A program made the translations under genes and the position numbers. 33,032 nt of DNA from CAZDUZ01 sp964508755 (GTDB lineage: Bacteria; Patescibacteriota; Dojkabacteria; SC72; JAFGCJ01), in assembly GCA_964508755.1 (NCBI GenBank), contig CAZDUZ010000007.1, forward strand, positions 1 through 33,032, read 5' to 3'. Positions within the stretch are counted from its first letter, which is position 1, and the number at the start of each line of letters is the position of its first letter. Under the pieces are notes generated by a model. That model was not told the origin of the DNA. It saw only the letters and a program-made list of their open reading frames with translations, and ran no database searches. This document shows, in pieces, positions 32,189-33,032 of the stretch.

Positions 32189-33032
32189 AGAAGGGAGGAA
32201 AGATAAGAAAATAAATTGTTTCTAAACACATCCTCAGAAAAAAGCATTGCCCGTTTCCGACAATCTTCAGAGTTAAAATCACCAGGCCTAAATGATTTGA
32301 CCGCGTTATCCAATGCTTTCTGCGAAAATTCATGTACAAGAACGCCAGAAACACCATCAGCCACAATTTCCGCAGCACCACCGGCATTGAAAGCTATTAC
32401 CGGAGTGCCTGCGGCCATCGCTTCTACCATTACTAATCCAAAATCTTCATCAGGACCTGGAAAAATAAATCCTTTTGCCCGAGCAATCTCCAATTCAAGA
32501 TCCCCACCATGTTTCCACCCAGCAAATTCAATCAAAGACTCTGCACCAAGCTCGCTAACCAGTGAGTGCAATTCTGCCTCATGAGAACCACTTCCCACAA
32601 TTCTTAACTTTTGATTCGCAGAAACACATGCTTTTATCGCCATATCGACACATTTGTACTTCTCGAGACGTCCGAAATAAATGAAACGATCTTCTTTCGG
32701 TGGTTTTAATCGTAATAATCCCTCAATGTTCGCAGGAGGATAGAGTACAAAAGACTCCCGCCTCCAGTGCTTATAAATTCTACGGGCAATATTTTTTGAA
32801 TTTGCCATAAGATAGTCAGGTCGAAGTGCACTCTGTCGGTCCCAAAGTCTCCAATAGTGTTCAATGGGGGGAAGTATTAAATTCCGGTAAATACCTGATA
32901 CTTTTTCATGAGTAGATGTTCGGTAACCCCACAGAAAACGAGGTACAGTCATCACATAACTGACGTGCAAACAATGAGGCGGGACGATGATTGCTTTTCC
33001 GTATCCTGCGTAGGTATTGCTGATTACAAGGT
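32185..33032 (-). CDS. GT4-family glycosyltransferase (5' end beyond window)
   Basis: Retaining GT-B glycosyltransferase, C-terminal 282 codons visible; the frame stays open to the right edge. Before the first visible in-frame initiator (TTG at 32970) the sequence continues as coding DNA with the family pattern VISNTYAGYGKAIIVPPHC before LHVSYVMTVPRFLWG, so the gene begins outside. Seen: FIYFGRLEKYKCVDMAIKAC, KLRIVGSGSHEAEL, EFAGWKHGG, and the EX7E motif in DEDFGLVMVEAMAAGTP. WbaZ/mannosyltransferase-like enzymes are the nearest type by pattern; donor and acceptor unknown. Its stop is immediately followed by the TTG start of the sugar transferase. Confidence 0.9.
   Translation of the reverse strand, partial: LVISNTYAGYGKAIIVPPHCLHVSYVMTVPRFLWGYRTSTHEKVSGIYRNLILPPIEHYWRLWDRQSALRPDYLMANSKNIARRIYKHWRRESFVLYPPANIEGLLRLKPPKEDRFIYFGRLEKYKCVDMAIKACVSANQKLRIVGSGSHEAELHSLVSELGAESLIEFAGWKHGGDLELEIARAKGFIFPGPDEDFGLVMVEAMAAGTPVIAFNAGGAAEIVADGVSGVLVHEFSQKALDNAVKSFRPGDFNSEDCRKRAMLFSEDVFRNNLFSYLSSLL

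Noticed and set aside
32185..32970. GT4 gene starting at TTG 32970
   Set aside because: Coding sequence with family motifs continues upstream to the window edge, so the gene is truncated by the window rather than short.
1..33032. CRISPR arrays, IS elements, prophage or integrase
   Set aside because: No tandem spaced repeats, transposase or integrase motifs, or target-site duplications were seen.

Overview
This 33 kb window looks like chromosomal DNA from a small-genome, AT-rich bacterium, most likely of the Patescibacteria/Candidate Phyla Radiation type; the exact phylum cannot be fixed from sequence alone. The reasons are a form II/III RuBisCO of the kind shared by methanogens and CPR bacteria, a short RecO, several compact or divergent versions of core enzymes, glycosyltransferase-rich surface genes, many small proteins without recognisable relatives, and first-in-transcript genes that mostly lack a Shine-Dalgarno sequence. 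The standard code fits (TGA is used as stop). There is no sign of a prophage, transposon or CRISPR array.

Layout. 1-4063 (minus): the 5' part of a form II/III RuBisCO gene (its 3' end lies beyond the left edge), preceded by an RND-type transporter. 4166-4867: two small genes, one per strand, converging on a shared terminator; the minus one (43 codons) has a near-consensus promoter overlaid by an inverted repeat. 4954-9732 (plus): a tight carotenoid operon of an NDUFA9-like SDR, phytoene desaturase CrtI, a CrtYc/Yd-type lycopene cyclase, a CruG-like glycosyltransferase and a CruF-type hydratase. It predicts a monocyclic, 1'-hydroxylated, possibly glycosylated carotenoid, but no phytoene synthase is present here. 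9741-15394: a small membrane protein, CutA-like protein, HtpX-like protease, a large membrane protein, a GT2 glycosyltransferase and a CaCA-type exchanger lacking both usual glutamates. 15462-17740 (minus): HIT protein plus M3 oligopeptidase. 17897-18890 (plus): a 59-aa protein overlapping an unusual Fe-S-less MutY-like glycosylase. 18896-22926 (minus): TrpRS-GtrA, and ProRS with two INS-like editing modules controlled by a T-box leader. 22964-27010 (minus): a small membrane-anchored protein and an MgtC/DUF4010-MacB-type ABC operon. 27105-30767: oligoribonuclease, a GNAT-like/zinc-ribbon pair, and a Mur ligase with a MurC-like N-domain and MurE-like body. 30786-33032 (minus): tRNA-Lys(CTT), RecO, a polyprenyl-phosphate sugar transferase and a GT4 glycosyltransferase cut by the right edge.

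Promoters are readable at many places. Four carry TTGCAT at -35 with exactly 17 bp to a TAnnnT -10, others have an extended TGnTAnnnT -10, and three genes look leaderless. Internal operon genes, in contrast, often have clear Shine-Dalgarno sequences. The most interesting items are the T-box on a duplicated-INS ProRS, the carotenoid operon, the small gene at 4652-4783 with its operator-like repeats, and the active-site substitutions in the exchanger and the MutY-like protein.
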